Origin: Thysanoteuthis rhombus
Taxonomy: Eukaryota > Mollusca > Cephalopoda > Oegopsida > Thysanoteuthidae
NCBI GenBank assembly: GCA_963457665.1
Contig: OY735202.1
Coordinates: 76,942,142 to 77,006,141 of the forward strand
Reading direction: 5' to 3'
DNA: 64,000 nt
Below, in pieces: positions 45,412-57,162 of this stretch. Under the pieces are notes generated by a model. The model was not told the DNA's origin and made no database searches. It worked only from the letters and a program-made list of their open reading frames with translations. The position numbers and the translations under genes are program-made. Each line of letters begins with the position of its first letter. Position 1 is the first letter of the stretch.

Positions 45412-45871
45412 CGGATCACTGTAACTGCCAAATGACCCACCCACCCAACCAGCCAAATGACTACAGATTCTTTTCCTTATATGAGTGTGTCTCCGGGCTC
45501 TTCTGGGCACTTTTGGGGGGCTACAACCCAGACATTATGCATGAGGACACCACTACACACTATCTATAAATGCCCCTTTCTTTCTTTTCTTCAAAAAAGT
45601 GCATTTGGGGTCTCTGTGGTCATTTGGGCACTAACGATGCTCAAACCTTGTACTAAGTTTTTTTAGATAATTTCAGAGGAAAGATCTATTTTTCAAATGA
45701 TTTTAGATAAAAGATCTATTTTTAGATGATTTAAGATAAAAGATCTATTTTTTTGGACAATTTTTTCCAAGAAGTCTATTTTTTAAAGATAATTTAGATA
45801 AAAGATCAGTCTGATTAGAGAATTTTTCAGATAATTGGTTCTGGTACATGAGTGGGCTATGATGATTCACT
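45412..45871 (-). mobile_element. MITE-C copy 3, full length
   Basis: Reverse orientation of 15553-15992. It contains AGGACACCACTACACAC, GGGGTCTCTGTGGTCATTTG and five AGATCTATTTTT units separated by GATRATTTTAGATAAA, the best preserved form of the internal array, and ends GTACATGAGTGGGCTATGAT plus GATTCAC. Confidence 0.85.
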
Positions 45872-46585
45872 TATGTGAGTTACAGATATCTATCTATCCA
45901 TCCATCCATTCTAACAGTAGACTATTGAAGAGGGTCCAGTGGTTGGAACATAGTGACTAATGGAGTCTCCCCACTATGATATGGGTGTCAGGGTCCAAGA
46001 AAGCCAACCACATTTTAACCACAATAAGTAGGGTTATCAATTTAGTTATTTAAGAGCTAGATCATTATTTTGAGTTCTACCATACGTACAACAAATAGTG
46101 CTTAAACAATTCGTATACAATTGGATAAGATTTATTCTGACATAACGATAAAGAAGAGAGACAATGTGGGAACAAAGTTTTTTTTTTAGATAATTAAAAG
46201 GATAATTTTAAAAAAACTTTCGATATTGTATCTCTCCATTATCATAAGATTCATTGTATCCTGTGTATACTGATGTACTTCATCGAAACATATATATAAC
46301 TGCTCTGTGTGCCAATGCAATAAGACAGTCCTACCTATATGCCATCAAATATGGTATCTTATCTGTACAGATAGTGTAAGCTATTACACTCCTTGTTGAC
46401 CTAGCTAGCAGTAGCAGCTGTTACACTCCTTGTTGACCTTGTCAGTGGTCAGCCAAATCTAAAAAATGAATTCAATTTTGTTTAAAGGAACATATTTAAT
46501 AGTTATAAGATTTTGCCCTTATTGAAAATATTCTTGAAAATGAAAATACAGAATCAGAATATTTAATAGGCTTCCAGAAAACTGA
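45872..46585. other. No gene seen; short 37-bp direct repeat
   Basis: GCTRTTACACTCCTTGTTGA plus CCT occurs at 46381 and 46419. Confidence 0.45.
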
Positions 46586-47101
46586 CTACAGTTATCCCTT
46601 GCCATTTGTGAGGGTTAGCAGCAACAGGGAGCATAAATGGGCTAAATTCATGAATATTTCTTAATTGCATGTGTGAATTGGGCTAAATTTTTCATATGCA
46701 AATTCTCATCATGAATGTGAACAAGTTTTCAACCAATATTATCTCCAGGTTTATATTGCCTTTTTAGTCGACAATTTTCTACAATCTCCTTTCTTATTAT
46801 TAACTCGAAGATTATTATGATAAAACTAATTGATAAAAAGTTCCAGATATTTTTTATCGACATGTCAATTTTTTGTGAAAAGTTTGTTGTAGATGGTATA
46901 TTATAAAAATATATAAATGCATTTATGATTTCTTGAATTTTTTTAATGTTCTGTTTATACTGAACAGCATATTTTCCATTATGCAGTTATTCACGGTGCA
47001 ATGCAAAATTCCCTAAAATATCCCCATTAAATCATTCGGGACTGAACCATAAATTGTTGTAACTGCAAATGGAAAATCTGTGAATGGCAAAGTTTTGTGT
47101 A
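46586..47101. mobile_element. Pogo/Tigger-like MITE
   Basis: The left end TACAGTTATCCCTTGCCATT plus TGTGAGGG faces a right end CTGTGAATGGCAAAGTTTTG plus TGTA; subterminal CAAATGGAAAATC words add to the symmetry. No transposase is contained. Confidence 0.5.
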
Positions 47102-47429
47102 TTTTCAAAACCGGATGGTTTTGAATTTGGTGTGCTTCAAAGGAGTTTGCCATTCTCTTTCAATTTTCAGGAAATGGTTCAACCGTCTTTAAATGAAGAT
47201 TAGTGGATTAGATTAAACAGAATCTGTTTTTGAAGTGGAATGATTGGTATAAGTTTCATCCTTAGCTTTTCTTCATTTACTTCTCATTGTAAATTCAATA
47301 TTTTAAATTCTGTTTTATGAATTTCCAGTGGATTATTAAACAGACTCTGCATTAGACGTCTATCACTTTGTGTCTGTTCAATTGAATTCAATTCTCTTCT
47401 TTTCAGTGTTTGCATTCGCTCTATATTTT

Positions 47430-47515
47430 AAGCATATATTGAGCCTTGGTCTACCAAACTCCCAATATCTCAATCCCATTGAACTTTTCTGGGATGTGTT
47501 AGATAAAAAAAGTTC
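47430..47515 (+). pseudogene. Tc1-like transposase scrap with DDE-domain motif
   Basis: The codons at 47454-47504 read PNSQYLNPIELFWDVLD, which corresponds to the SPDLNPIEnlWdvLdr catalytic motif of Tc1-family transposases with the catalytic Asp replaced by Tyr. Nothing of the N-terminal DNA-binding part remains. It is followed within 110 bp by MITE-A copies 13 and 14. It is a dead fragment. Confidence 0.75.
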
Positions 47516-47625
47516 AATCTGCAGAAATTCTACAATATGACTTACAGTAGTAAAAGGGTGGCCATGAAGACTGATAACTATGCTCAAATAATACTCTTAT
47601 CAACAACAACAACAATGATAAAGAC

Positions 47626-47938
47626 AGGTCTGGTTAGTTACTCAATAGAAACCATCATATGACCAATGACCTTTGGTAGCATGCCATAATTTTGGATGGT
47701 GGGGGATGATTCAAATTCAAAAATTCTAAGAAGGGATAATCAATGGATAAATTACTTCTCTTGCCTTTTGTTAGGCTTTGATCACTAAAATAGTTCAAAT
47801 TTTCAAGAAACAAGTGTGGCTGCTACTGGACATTACTAACTAAAGGACCAACTTAGCATAAACTATTATTGTAAGTTGAACCTCTGACTAAAAACCTATT
47901 TTGAAGGGGAATTCTCAAAAAAAAACCTTCAAAAACCC
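47626..47938 (-). mobile_element. MITE-A copy 13, right two thirds
   Basis: Starts GGTCTGGTTAGTTACTCAAT and stops in the A-run after CCTATTTTGAAGGGGAATT. The left third is missing. Confidence 0.9.
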
Positions 47939-47940
47939 AA

Positions 47941-48113
47941 ACCTAGTTTGTCACTCAAAAGAAACCATCATTTGACCAACATCTTTTAGCAGCATGCTGT
48001 GTTGAGGATGACCAATTAAAACTTTGGAAAAGAGGTGATGAGTAAATAAATTGTTTCTCTCATCTTTTTGATCACTGAAAAACTCTGGATTTTCTGCAAA
48101 CCGCAGCACTGCT
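47941..48113 (-). mobile_element. MITE-A copy 14, right third, abutting copy 13
   Basis: CCTAGTTTGTCACTCAAAAG and AACATCTTTTAGCAGCATGC begin a second copy directly after the truncation of copy 13, same orientation. It looks as if copy 14's right end replaced the left end of copy 13. Confidence 0.85.
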
Positions 48114-48479
48114 GTGATATGTGAAGCCGATGAGAGGTGGGTTGGAGATCTGAGGGGGCAACTGGTTTGAAACTGCGAGAGTGTTGAAAGGATGACTGGA
48201 AACTTAAGATTTGCTGTCACTCAGTCTTCAGCAATGACTACTAGGCAGCAGGGTGTGAAAAGGCAAATTATGATAATGACAAAAACAAAGGTCAGTTTAA
48301 TTGAGATAGTTAATCCTTGTGCCCTGCCACCCCCTCAAAATGGGTCATGCACTCCACCCCTCCCCCTGGTCTTTACCCACTTGTTGGAACATCTATCCTA
48401 CTTATCTGATCATTCACTGAATCGACAGATGTAAATTTTATTTATAGAAAGTAAGTAAAGATAAGAAGGCCTCATCCCT
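48114..48479. other. No supported gene
   Basis: A possible acceptor/donor pair at 48216 and 48275 brackets 19 codons of IMIMTKTK-type sequence; judged too repetitive to call. Confidence 0.35.
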
Positions 48480-48893
48480 ATCAGAAACTATCAACCAAAA
48501 CTGTCAGCATAATTTTTTCCTGGTTTTAGACTGGCTGGCTATGTAACACATGTACAGGCAACACCGACAAAAGAGTCAGAGGGCTGAAAATTCAAGCATT
48601 TATTCCTAACAAATGTCTAAAAAAAACTTTTTCGTTCCCCCTCATATGTTTATAGTAGTGTTCAATTTGCGATGTAAGTTTATGCTAAATCGATCCCTTA
48701 GTTTTTGTCTGGCAGTGCTCATGCTTATTTTTTTATCTTCAGATTTTTTTGTGATTATCGCCCAACAAAAGGCAAGAGAAGTAATTTATCCATCATAACC
48801 TCATTTTTCCAATATTTGTTATTAATCACCTCCAGCATCCTGTCAAAAGACATTGGTTACATGACGGTTTCTATTGAGTGACTAACCAGGTCT
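48480..48893 (+). mobile_element. MITE-A copy 15, full length
   Basis: From TCAGAAACTATCAACC to the perfect right end GACGGTTTCTATTGAGTGAC plus TAACCAGG, with all internal blocks. It forms an inverted pair with copies 13 and 14. Confidence 0.9.
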
Positions 48894-51531
48894 TCTCTTT
48901 CTTTCTCTCTCTAGGATAGTGGTTCTTGACCATTTTTGATCCGTAGTCTTCCTCGACTGCTCAAAAAGATTGGTGTCCCCTCTATACACTCCATCTGTCT
49001 GATTTAATGTGTTAATGGATATGATGACTTTTTTTGTCTTTAAGGTTAATTCATGATTACTTTGGATTATTTAGAGGGTTTTATGTATAAAATTTCCTCA
49101 TCTAAATCAGTTGTTCTCATCCGGGAGGGAATCCCCCGCTCCTGGGTGGGAGGTAATTTCAAAATCCAAGGGGGAAACTTCATTCAATTTCAAAGTGAAT
49201 GTAGATGAGCCTTGGCTGTTTGTTCAAATTGTCACATCCCTGGCTGACCAATTTTTCATAATGGGATCAGCTGAATGGAAGACATTGATATAAGTTTAGC
49301 AAGAAATGAAAAGAGAGATTTTTTTTTTTAAATGGGATATTCCTGTTGCCATAGAGATCACAGAATTTTAGATCATTTTCTTCATACAAGATATTAAGAA
49401 ATTTTTTCAATTGACTCAAGCAGTGTTTGGCAGGGGTACAGACCACACCTCTGAAACCATGCCAGCTTACTATTCTAAAACCAATTTGGTGTTGAACAAG
49501 AATAATGATATTAAATTCAGAAATCTAACAAACTGTGGAGTGTAACAGATTGATATCTCCTGGTCATTTAAGACAATGACACATTTGCCTGGCCATACAT
49601 TTTTTTTTCCAAATTTGTTTATTAAGACACATGAATATATCATCAGGTACTATGCTAAATAAATAAGAAAATGTTTCATTAGGAGATATCACATTTTGCT
49701 GGAACACACAAGTTAGATTTTCCTAAACCCTTTATCTACAGCAGTAAGTACTTTTAGATATTTGTTCTAGATATAGCCTCATCCGAGACATAAAGCCTAG
49801 AAAAAGATAACTTTCTTTTCAGAGATAATTAATGTTGAGATTTTGATATAGACCATCTTAGAAGACAATGAATTCTGCGTCTCATGCCCCATTGGGTCAC
49901 CCTCTCATATAAAATTGGGGAACACAACTGATCTTCATCCAGTTTTCATTCTGAGCTTAACAGAATGTAGGCTGTTCCAACAACTAGTGCAACAACCATT
50001 TCACATAAGTACATAAGGATTCATACACACACTAAAATACAAACTAACACCTTATGCATATGCATATGACCCTTGTTGACTCCTAATGATTATTATGCAC
50101 TCATATCTCTACATTGAACTATTAACAACATTATTCTAACAAGTAGTGACACAACTCTTAAAGCACATTTTCTTCTTACATCTTTGCACTCAATTGACTC
50201 ATAATATTTTATATACATATCAAGATTATTAGTAATTTTAAATCTTTGTTCATTATCTTAATTCATTGCATGAACAATTAGATGCATCCTTCTCACTGCA
50301 TTACAACTTGCATTTACTATTTTGATTCAATATCAGTAACCTGTCAGCTGCCTAACTATTTTTGTGTCGACAGCCATTAGAAAAAAAAAGATTCTGATCT
50401 TTCTCATCTCACTTACCTAAGAAGTAAACTTTTTCTTGATTTTCTGGACCAGCTGCTGTTTGCATCATCAGCAGCCAGCCTTGAAGAATTGACTTTTCTG
50501 TGATGGCTACTATGACTGATTTTACACTTAGTACTGAGAGTAAGATTATAATTCAGTGGGAGTTGGTTGAATAGTTTGGTATTTAATTAGATTCAGATAC
50601 TAATAATTTAATTAACTTGACTAGTCGACGACCACAGGAGTTTAAATCAAGTAAAATATTTGTAGAGAAATAAAAAAAATACTGATATATAAAATTATGG
50701 GGCACGTACTAAAGATTTTGTGATTTAGTAACAACTACACAATCACCTGATTTATTTTGTAACTTATTTACTGTTCAGAGACATCTTCATCATGCAATGA
50801 TAAGGCACATTGTCAGTGATGTTACCCGGGGTGATCAGATGTTTGGGGTCTTTTGCACATGTCACACCCTCACCCAGGCGACCACATCAAGGTTGATCAG
50901 ATTCCAGTCTGTATCCAAACTGCAACCTACATATCTGCTTCCTTGATGCTTTCTCAGTCGTGTTCATCGAGTCAGTGAGTCAGTTTTATCACAGAAAGGG
51001 GCAGACTGATTGTTCTGCAAGGCCCCAACAGTGCAAGTTGGATGGACCAAGAAGGACATTTTGAGAAACAATGTTGTACGGATCCATCTTCCAGAGATCA
51101 TTTCAAGTTAATTGATTTGGGATTACTACTGCAGGATCTCTTGTAAAATTTCAAGGTATAGGTCAGTGGTTAGGATGTAGGTCCAAATAAATATTCATTA
51201 AATGAGAAATAATGCTATAATCCATCGTGTGAGGCAAATAGGTAATTTCATGCTGGAATTTTGAAGGAGAGTCATTACTATTCCAACAGATGTTCAAGAT
51301 CATTGATCTCATTTTTTGTTGCTTTTGTAAGTATAACATTTCTGCCAATTCAATCTTCAGCCTTCTTCATGTGTACAATCCATATGGAAAGAGCAGTGGT
51401 CTCTTTTTTTCTCTGTAATACAAACTTCACTGAGTGCCCAATTAGTTATCTATCTACTTTCACTCAGTTTACTGCAACTGAAGAGAGAGAATGGGATGGT
51501 GAATAATTATAGGAAAAAACAAAGACAAATC
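48894..51531. other. No gene seen in about 2.6 kb
   Basis: AT-rich DNA. A GC-richer block at 50800-51060 looks like old transposon sequence. A 37-bp stretch at 51289-51325 sits between a fair acceptor and GTAAGT but is too short to call. Confidence 0.35.
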
Positions 51532-51573
51532 TGCTTTGTCACTCAATAGAAACCGTCATGTGACTTCAATCTT
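51532..51573 (-). mobile_element. MITE-A copy 16, right-end fragment
   Basis: CTTTGTCACTCAATAGAAAC then CGTCATGTGAC is the family right terminus; similarity stops after about 40 bp. Confidence 0.8.
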
Positions 51574-51615
51574 TTTTCTGAGTTCTTCCAATAATGTACT
51601 GCTGAATATTTCATT

Positions 51616-51663
51616 GTAGTAGTAGTAATAGTAGTCGTAGTTGTTGTAGTGGTAGTAGTAGTG
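51616..51663 (+). repeat. (TAG)n microsatellite
   Basis: Interrupted GTA/TAG triplets over about 48 bp. Confidence 0.8.
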
Positions 51664-51870
51664 ATAAAAATTTAAAAAAAAACAATCTGTAAGTAAAGCT
51701 AAGAAACTGCTGTGAAAGAAAATTCCATTTCCATTTTCTTACCAATTACTCTTAGCCCAAATGATAACAACTCTGCTTCTATGTCCCAAGAGGAAAATTT
51801 GAAGCAGAAATGTTCTTCATTGCTGCCAACATGCAGACATGCAGAAAAGCCTTCTTTATCATTCACATTC

Positions 51871-51890
51871 TCTCTCTCTCTCTTTCTCTC

Positions 51891-51925
<35 letters not shown>
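51871..51925. repeat. (CT)n then (TA)n microsatellite
   Basis: Ten or so CT units pass into about 15 TA units. Open frames on both strands across it are artefacts. Confidence 0.9.
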
Positions 51926-51927
<2 letters not shown>

Positions 51928-52112
51928 ATCCTGGCAAATATTATGGAATCAGCACACTTGAAGAACATTCACTCGGCTTTTGTTTACTTCGCAGCAAATA
52001 AACAAATCAGATATGACGCAAAACAATTTCTGTTTAATAGCTTGATATTCTGACTCAGATAAATTGAATTCAATGTATTTAAATCATTGGCATATTTCTT
52101 TTCCAATTAAGA

Positions 52113-53116
52113 TGGAAAAACAATTATGGAATCAATCAGTGCCAATGGGAAAATTATGGGATCGACAACAAAAAATCACAATTGTCACCCCTCCTCAGGC
52201 ATTTATGATGGACTGTATTCCTTGAGGCATGAACTTCACTCATGAAAAGCAATGTTTTCCATCAAGATGGTTCAAACTGTCTAATGGTGGTTGACTGATC
52301 AGCTTTGCAGGATGGAGCTTTGCCATAGATGATTCTTTTTTAAAGATTGAGATCCAGACTGTTTGCTGGCTATATCATTGGGTTGATTTGCCTCCCCTGG
52401 AGAAAATCTTTAACCTTCTTTGCTTTGTGGAAAAATGACTTCATCATTGAACCTATTCTCTATCGATGGAATGAGAAAAGTGTCCGAATTTCAATGTGTA
52501 CCTGTACCTTGACCTTCAGGTAAGGATTGCCATCTCCCATGGTCCTTTACCTGACATGCAATCTCATATCCTAAGTCGAGAAATCATCCACATCCTATGA
52601 TTGCTTCTCTTTTGCCCATTGAAATCTTGTTTTCTTCTGTTTTGATGATAGTGCAGATTTCTGTTTGGCTTTTCTGCCTGTAAATTCCATTTTACAACCG
52701 TTCTGTTGCAAACATTGATTCCTGTTTCTTCCTATTTGTTTTTCAAACATTTTGTTGCGCAATTTCTATTTTCAAGGCTTATTGCTTTGTGTTTTCTATC
52801 CTAATGCCTTGACATCTTCTGGTGTCTATCTCTGTGTTTTCCTTTATAACCTTCTCATTTTGTTTGTACTTGAATTAAAGTTTAAACGCAGCTGACTTGG
52901 AACAACCAACCTCTCTCACCACTCTCTATATTGGATTATCTTCTCAAAGGAGTTTTTTATAATCCTTTCCATTATTTCAATTGAGAGATTTCTTTACAAT
53001 TAATCCAGTCCAACGATAGGTCCAACAGCTCATTAAGATCTCCAAGTTCTCTCCTCTTATTGTAGACAATTTTGCATATTCAGACATGTGCTAGTATTCT
53101 GTAATTTTTTTTTTCT
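52113..53116 (-). pseudogene. Tc1-like DNA transposon with dead transposase
   Basis: A nearly complete Tc1/mariner-superfamily element read on the minus strand. The ends GGAAAAACAATTATGGAATC (left) and GTATTCTGTAATTTTTTT (right, eroded) are inverted repeats of the GGAAAAATTATGGAATCA type. On the minus strand, order is as in Tc1 transposases: an ERIIKNSFEK-like start near 52985, GCSKSAAF-like helix-turn-helix text near 52900, QWAKEKQS near 52605, CMSGKGPWEMAILT near 52540, a DTFLIPS-like piece near 52480, then PANSLDLNL near 52365 (the PDLNPIEN catalytic region) and YGKAPSCKAD near 52320, ending near 52180. Many stops and frameshifts make it non-functional. The full family protein is about 340 residues; this copy spans most of it. 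Confidence 0.85.
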
Positions 53117-53460
53117 TGATCTGAAGAAAAATATGCCAATCATTTAATCAACATTTTTTTTTGTTGTATTTCATGAATCCAAAATGTTAAGCCATTGCAC
53201 GAAAATTTTTTTGTGTCATATCTATGACTTGTTTATTTGCTGTGAAGTATACTAGCCAGTGTACCCAGTGTTGTCAGGGGACAGTAATTGTAATTTAGAC
53301 AAAGCAGCAATAGATATTTCCTTAATATATTTATTTTTGCAGAACACAACAAATTATAAAAAATGAATTATATACTATTTAAACCTGAAAAAATATCTTT
53401 TACTGGAAAATAATGTGATACTTAAAGCAAAATAAATGATTTAATCCCTTATTTCAACAG
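53117..53460. other. Presumed intron end upstream of the terminal exon
   Basis: AT-rich DNA ending in the pyrimidine tract AATCCCTTATTTCAACAG. No repeat was matched. Confidence 0.4.
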
Positions 53461-53667
53461 GGCTTCCAGGCGGATGGTATTTGCACTCCTTCTATTGGGT
53501 GCCAGTACGGAAAGATTGTTCGGGGATCCAACCCTAGAACAATCGACATGAAACAGTCCATGGGAAAAGCATTGAGAAGTCAGGTTAAGGCCAACAATCT
53601 TGAGAGAAAGTTCGATTGTCTTGTTGATGACCATGACAGAGACTCACTTGGAATTGGATTCATTTGA
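53461..53667 (+). CDS. Terminal coding exon of an unidentified gene
   Basis: A strong acceptor (CCCTTATTTCAACAG, ends 53460) opens a phase-0 frame of 68 codons to a TGA at 53665. The peptide reads GFQADGICTPSIGCQYGKIV, RGSNPRTIDMKQSMGKALRS, QVKANNLERKFDCLVDDHDR, DSLGIGFI in four consecutive blocks. Composition is evenly mixed, rich in Gly, Lys, Arg and Asp, with no membrane segment or simple repeat; codons are more GC-balanced than the flanks. This is the most convincing host coding sequence in the window. I do not recognise the family. It starts in phase 0, so it cannot follow the exon at 22930-23091 directly, but can follow 33503-33584. The 3' UTR probably runs downstream to one of several AATAAA sites. 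Confidence 0.6.
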   Translation, partial: GFQADGICTPSIGCQYGKIVRGSNPRTIDMKQSMGKALRSQVKANNLERKFDCLVDDHDRDSLGIGFI

Positions 53668-55419
53668 ATTCAAAGTCTGTTGGAATAACAGTGATTCTGA
53701 GTATGAAAATAGTGGCCTTGGTGACATGTGTAAGAAGCTGTTCAATTTGGGAGGATCTAGATATCTCAGAGGCATGATGGACGTCCCAACTTTCAGTTGA
53801 AATTTGTCGGGAGGAGTATCAGACGGCTAAAAAACAATGTCTTGAAGTGTGTACACGTGTGTGTGTTTTGTTACTACAACTCCATAAAAGACAACAACTT
53901 TTTATGTAAAAATGTGTATGTGTCTTTAGAAAAAAATGCCTGAAACTGATTAAATGTTAGTGCGAGAAATCATTTTGCCATAAGAATCTCTTGTTTCAAA
54001 TGTTTAGAACCAAAGATTGGCTAGAGAATGGCCTCTGGTGACCACGGATGACCTCTAAGATTAGCCTATATAAAAAGTAGATTTTTCAAAAATCTCCCTG
54101 CCAAAGATTAGGTCAATAGATCTTGTAGTTTTAGCGTGAAAGAGATACAAATAAACAAAGCTGATCATATTGATCCTCTGCTTCAAGTACAAAGACTCTG
54201 AAAATAGTCGAAAACCTGTTTTAAATGAGCTGGTTAAAAAAAATGAAAAAAGCAACAAAGAAATCAAGCTGAAAGTTAAAAGTAGTCATAAAAATTGATG
54301 ATGCTGATTTATAATACTTCATCGAATAAAATTGAATGAAAAATATTTTTATTTGACAAGCAGTAATGTTGCTCAGACCAGAAACCCTTTTATAAGGAAT
54401 TGTTTTCAATCTCTTTATCTCTCAACTTTCTCCTTCAACTACCATTACCATCACTGGTAACACTACTACTATTATACGACAATTAACAAGAAATCACGTC
54501 TATCACATCTCCTGCTATAATTCTTCTTATGTCTGTCCATCTGTATGTGACAATGTAAATCAGGGACCACACAACAAATCCCCATGAAATTTTTTGTGTG
54601 TATTACTTGGGCCCATAGGCATCTTTCATCTTAATGATAATGAACTGACTTTCATCTATCTATCCATTTATCTACTTATAATTCATCTACCTTTTGTGAA
54701 ATTTCACTTTATATTCAAATTGAATGTGATCAAAAAGTTCATGATGGTGATTATTTTCAAAGAAGGTATAATTCAATAAATACATAGTTCAAATCAATTC
54801 CTGCCTTCTGCAGGAACTAGCTGAAAATCCTGATTGTGGGGTGGAGTTTCAGCTAGCGCATTTAATAATGAACATAATGCGAATATTAACTATGATATTT
54901 TCTCTTTCCTCAGTTCAAAATTTCTACTTGAATAAAATTAAGAAAAAAGTTTGAGGAATAAGTTCTAAGTATTTGTGCCCTGACTTTTACATAATCATCA
55001 TTATGCCCACAGCAGCTAATAATTATAATACTAACCATACAATGTTCTAATCATAATGATACTAGCAATGGTATAACTAGTAGTGATAATAATTCTTTTC
55101 CTCTTTTCCTATCAGTTACATTTCTGTAAATTCTCCTTGGTGTAGACACTCCCCACCCCGTCAAAACTGTGGACCTGGTCCAAATGTCCCCAATCAACGC
55201 CCCTCCGCCTGATCCTGCACATTATCCACCCCTCCCTCATACAAGGATAAGAAGCCATTCCTCTTCATTCACTTCATAGGTGGGGGTGGGGGTGGGGGAA
55301 TTGGATGTCAGCCAGAGATTTTTCTTAGAGGGTTATTCCTCATCAGATTACAATGTTTACAGCATCACTCTATTTCTGAAAAGAACGTCATTAATTGCCT
55401 TGTGGGTAGCATATAACAA
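53668..55419 (+). other. Probable 3' UTR and downstream DNA
   Basis: Sequence directly after the stop is less AT-rich for about 150 bp and holds a further frame (53600-53800) without splice support. AATAAA-type signals occur near 54323 and 54773. A G4-prone run of three G5 tracts is at 55278-55298. Confidence 0.35.
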
Positions 55420-55479
55420 ATGTCTGTCTTGCCAGCAGTTTGTCTCTCTGTTTGTCTGTCTTTTCATCTTTCTGCTTGT

Positions 55480-55735
55480 CTACATGATATCTCAAAAAGT
55501 TCTTTATGAATTTAGATTAGATTCTGTGGAAGGTTGGGCTATGGAAGGAGTGATTAAAGTTTAGATTGGATGCAGTTATCTCTCTTACATCATATCTATA
55601 TGCCCACACTACAGCAATATCTCCAAAGGTTCTCAATGAAATTCAAAGAAATTTTGTGGAAGAGTGGACAATGGACTACAGAAGAAATGATTGAATTTTG
55701 GGGTGGATCCAGAAATTTTGTATAGTTACCTTCCC
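55480..55735 (+). repeat. Interspersed repeat family D, two units
   Basis: ATCTCAAAAAGTTCTTTATG then TTGGGCTATGGAAGGAGTGA, and a second unit AATATCTCCAAAGGTTCTCA with TGGAAGAGTGGACAATGGAC and TTTTGGGGTGGATCCAG, in the same orientation as 45 kb. Confidence 0.7.
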
Positions 55736-55828
55736 TGCATCTTAGCTACATATGAAGTGATTTTCATTCAGCTTTTAGTTAGTGTTCAGAATTGGCTGGG
55801 ATATGCACTCTCTGAGTGCTTTCTCATT

Positions 55829-56175
55829 AAAAACCAAAACTGTCAACTCCAGTTTCTTCAGTTTTTAAGTTGGTCTACCTGCCAGCCTGCCTGCCTGGCT
55901 ATTGTCATGCATAAAGGCTGAAAATTCCAACATTCATCCCTTACTATGTCTGGATATGATTTTTTTTTCAAAATTAGTGTGTGTGTGTGGGGGGGGCGAT
56001 CCTCAATGTAAGTTTATGCTAAATTGGTCCCTATATCTTTTAGTATCCAACAAAAGGTGAAAGAAGTAACTTATTCATTGATCACCTTTTTTCAGTTAAT
56101 CATGCCAACATGAAATGCTGCCAAAAGGCAATGGTTGTGTGATAGATTTTTATTGAGTGAACAACCAGACCAGTT
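55829..56175 (+). mobile_element. MITE-A copy 17
   Basis: AAAACCAAAACTGTCAACTC to TTTTATTGAGTGAACAACCA plus GACC, with the ACACCAATGG section shortened and a (TG)n(G)n expansion at 55978-55998. Confidence 0.85.
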
Positions 56176-56783
56176 AAGTTTATGCTTTATATGAAATAAT
56201 TGAACTTGCCATCACAGTCAATAATCAAACAACTGAAGCATCAAAATTTGAACTTATGTAAAAAAAATTCCATCGAAGAATAAATATGGTCAGAATAAAT
56301 TCTATTTATGACATCACTTGAGTTTCCAGTAGAAAAAAAATCTAAAATGGAGTTTAAAAAAACATCTAGAAACATCTAGATTCTTTAGAATCTAGATGTT
56401 ATTAATAAACCCGTCAGAATAAGTCCCCCAAAAAGCTTTTTTCCTCCTCCAATCAAAAAGAATACTCATGGAGTACTGATGCCAATTTTCAAGTCTGTGT
56501 ACAAAATGTTATAGCTAGGAACACTTGAACACTCAAGCACACCTTTGGTGGCTATGGTTCTTCAATTATACCTATGAACTTTTTGCAGAAATTGTGGACT
56601 GTAAAATAAAACTGTGGCCTGATTCTAATTTGTTTGAATCCTTTCGGGCTATTCTTGGATGTCGAGGATTATATCACTTATTTATTCAGGACCAGACAGC
56701 CATGAGTTGCTTTGCACCAAATGACCTTTAATTCAACAATGGATTCATTCATTATAGAACCACAAAAATAATGAATATAAAAC
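56176..56783. other. No gene seen; short palindrome at 56366
   Basis: ACATCTAGATTCTTTAGAAT plus CTAGATGT is a perfect palindrome inside the repeat related to 5361-5460 (56337-56412). Confidence 0.45.
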
Positions 56784-57162
56784 AGGTTTAGTTAATCACT
56801 CAATTGGAACCATCATATTGGGGGGGGGGGAGTGGGGTAATCAATGAATAAGTCACTTCTCTCGCCTTTTGTTGGCCAATGATCACTATAAAATGTTTCA
56901 ATTTTCAAAAATAAGCATGAAAGCAGCCAGACACATACTAAAGGGTCCATTTAGCATGAACTTACATTGCAGATTGAACCCCTAACTAGAAACCCAATTG
57001 GCAGGGGGAGGGGTTTTTTTTAAAAAGAAGTTTTTTTCTAGACATAATAGCTCAATTGATGAGGCCTGTTCATGTGATACATTAATAGCCAGCCAAACCA
57101 ACTTAAAAAAATTAGAAACCCTTGTTGACAGTTTTGTTGACAGTTGTGCTTGGTGGTTTCTA
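56784..57162 (-). mobile_element. MITE-A copy 18
   Basis: AGGTTTAGTTAATCACTCAA to TTGGTGGTTTCTAA with TGGCAGCATGC text replaced by a poly-G run at 56819-56830. Inverted relative to copy 17. Confidence 0.9.

Noticed and set aside
51289-51325. 37-bp stretch between CCAACAG and GTAAGT
   Set aside because: Too short, two frames open, phase gives no test; chance is likely.
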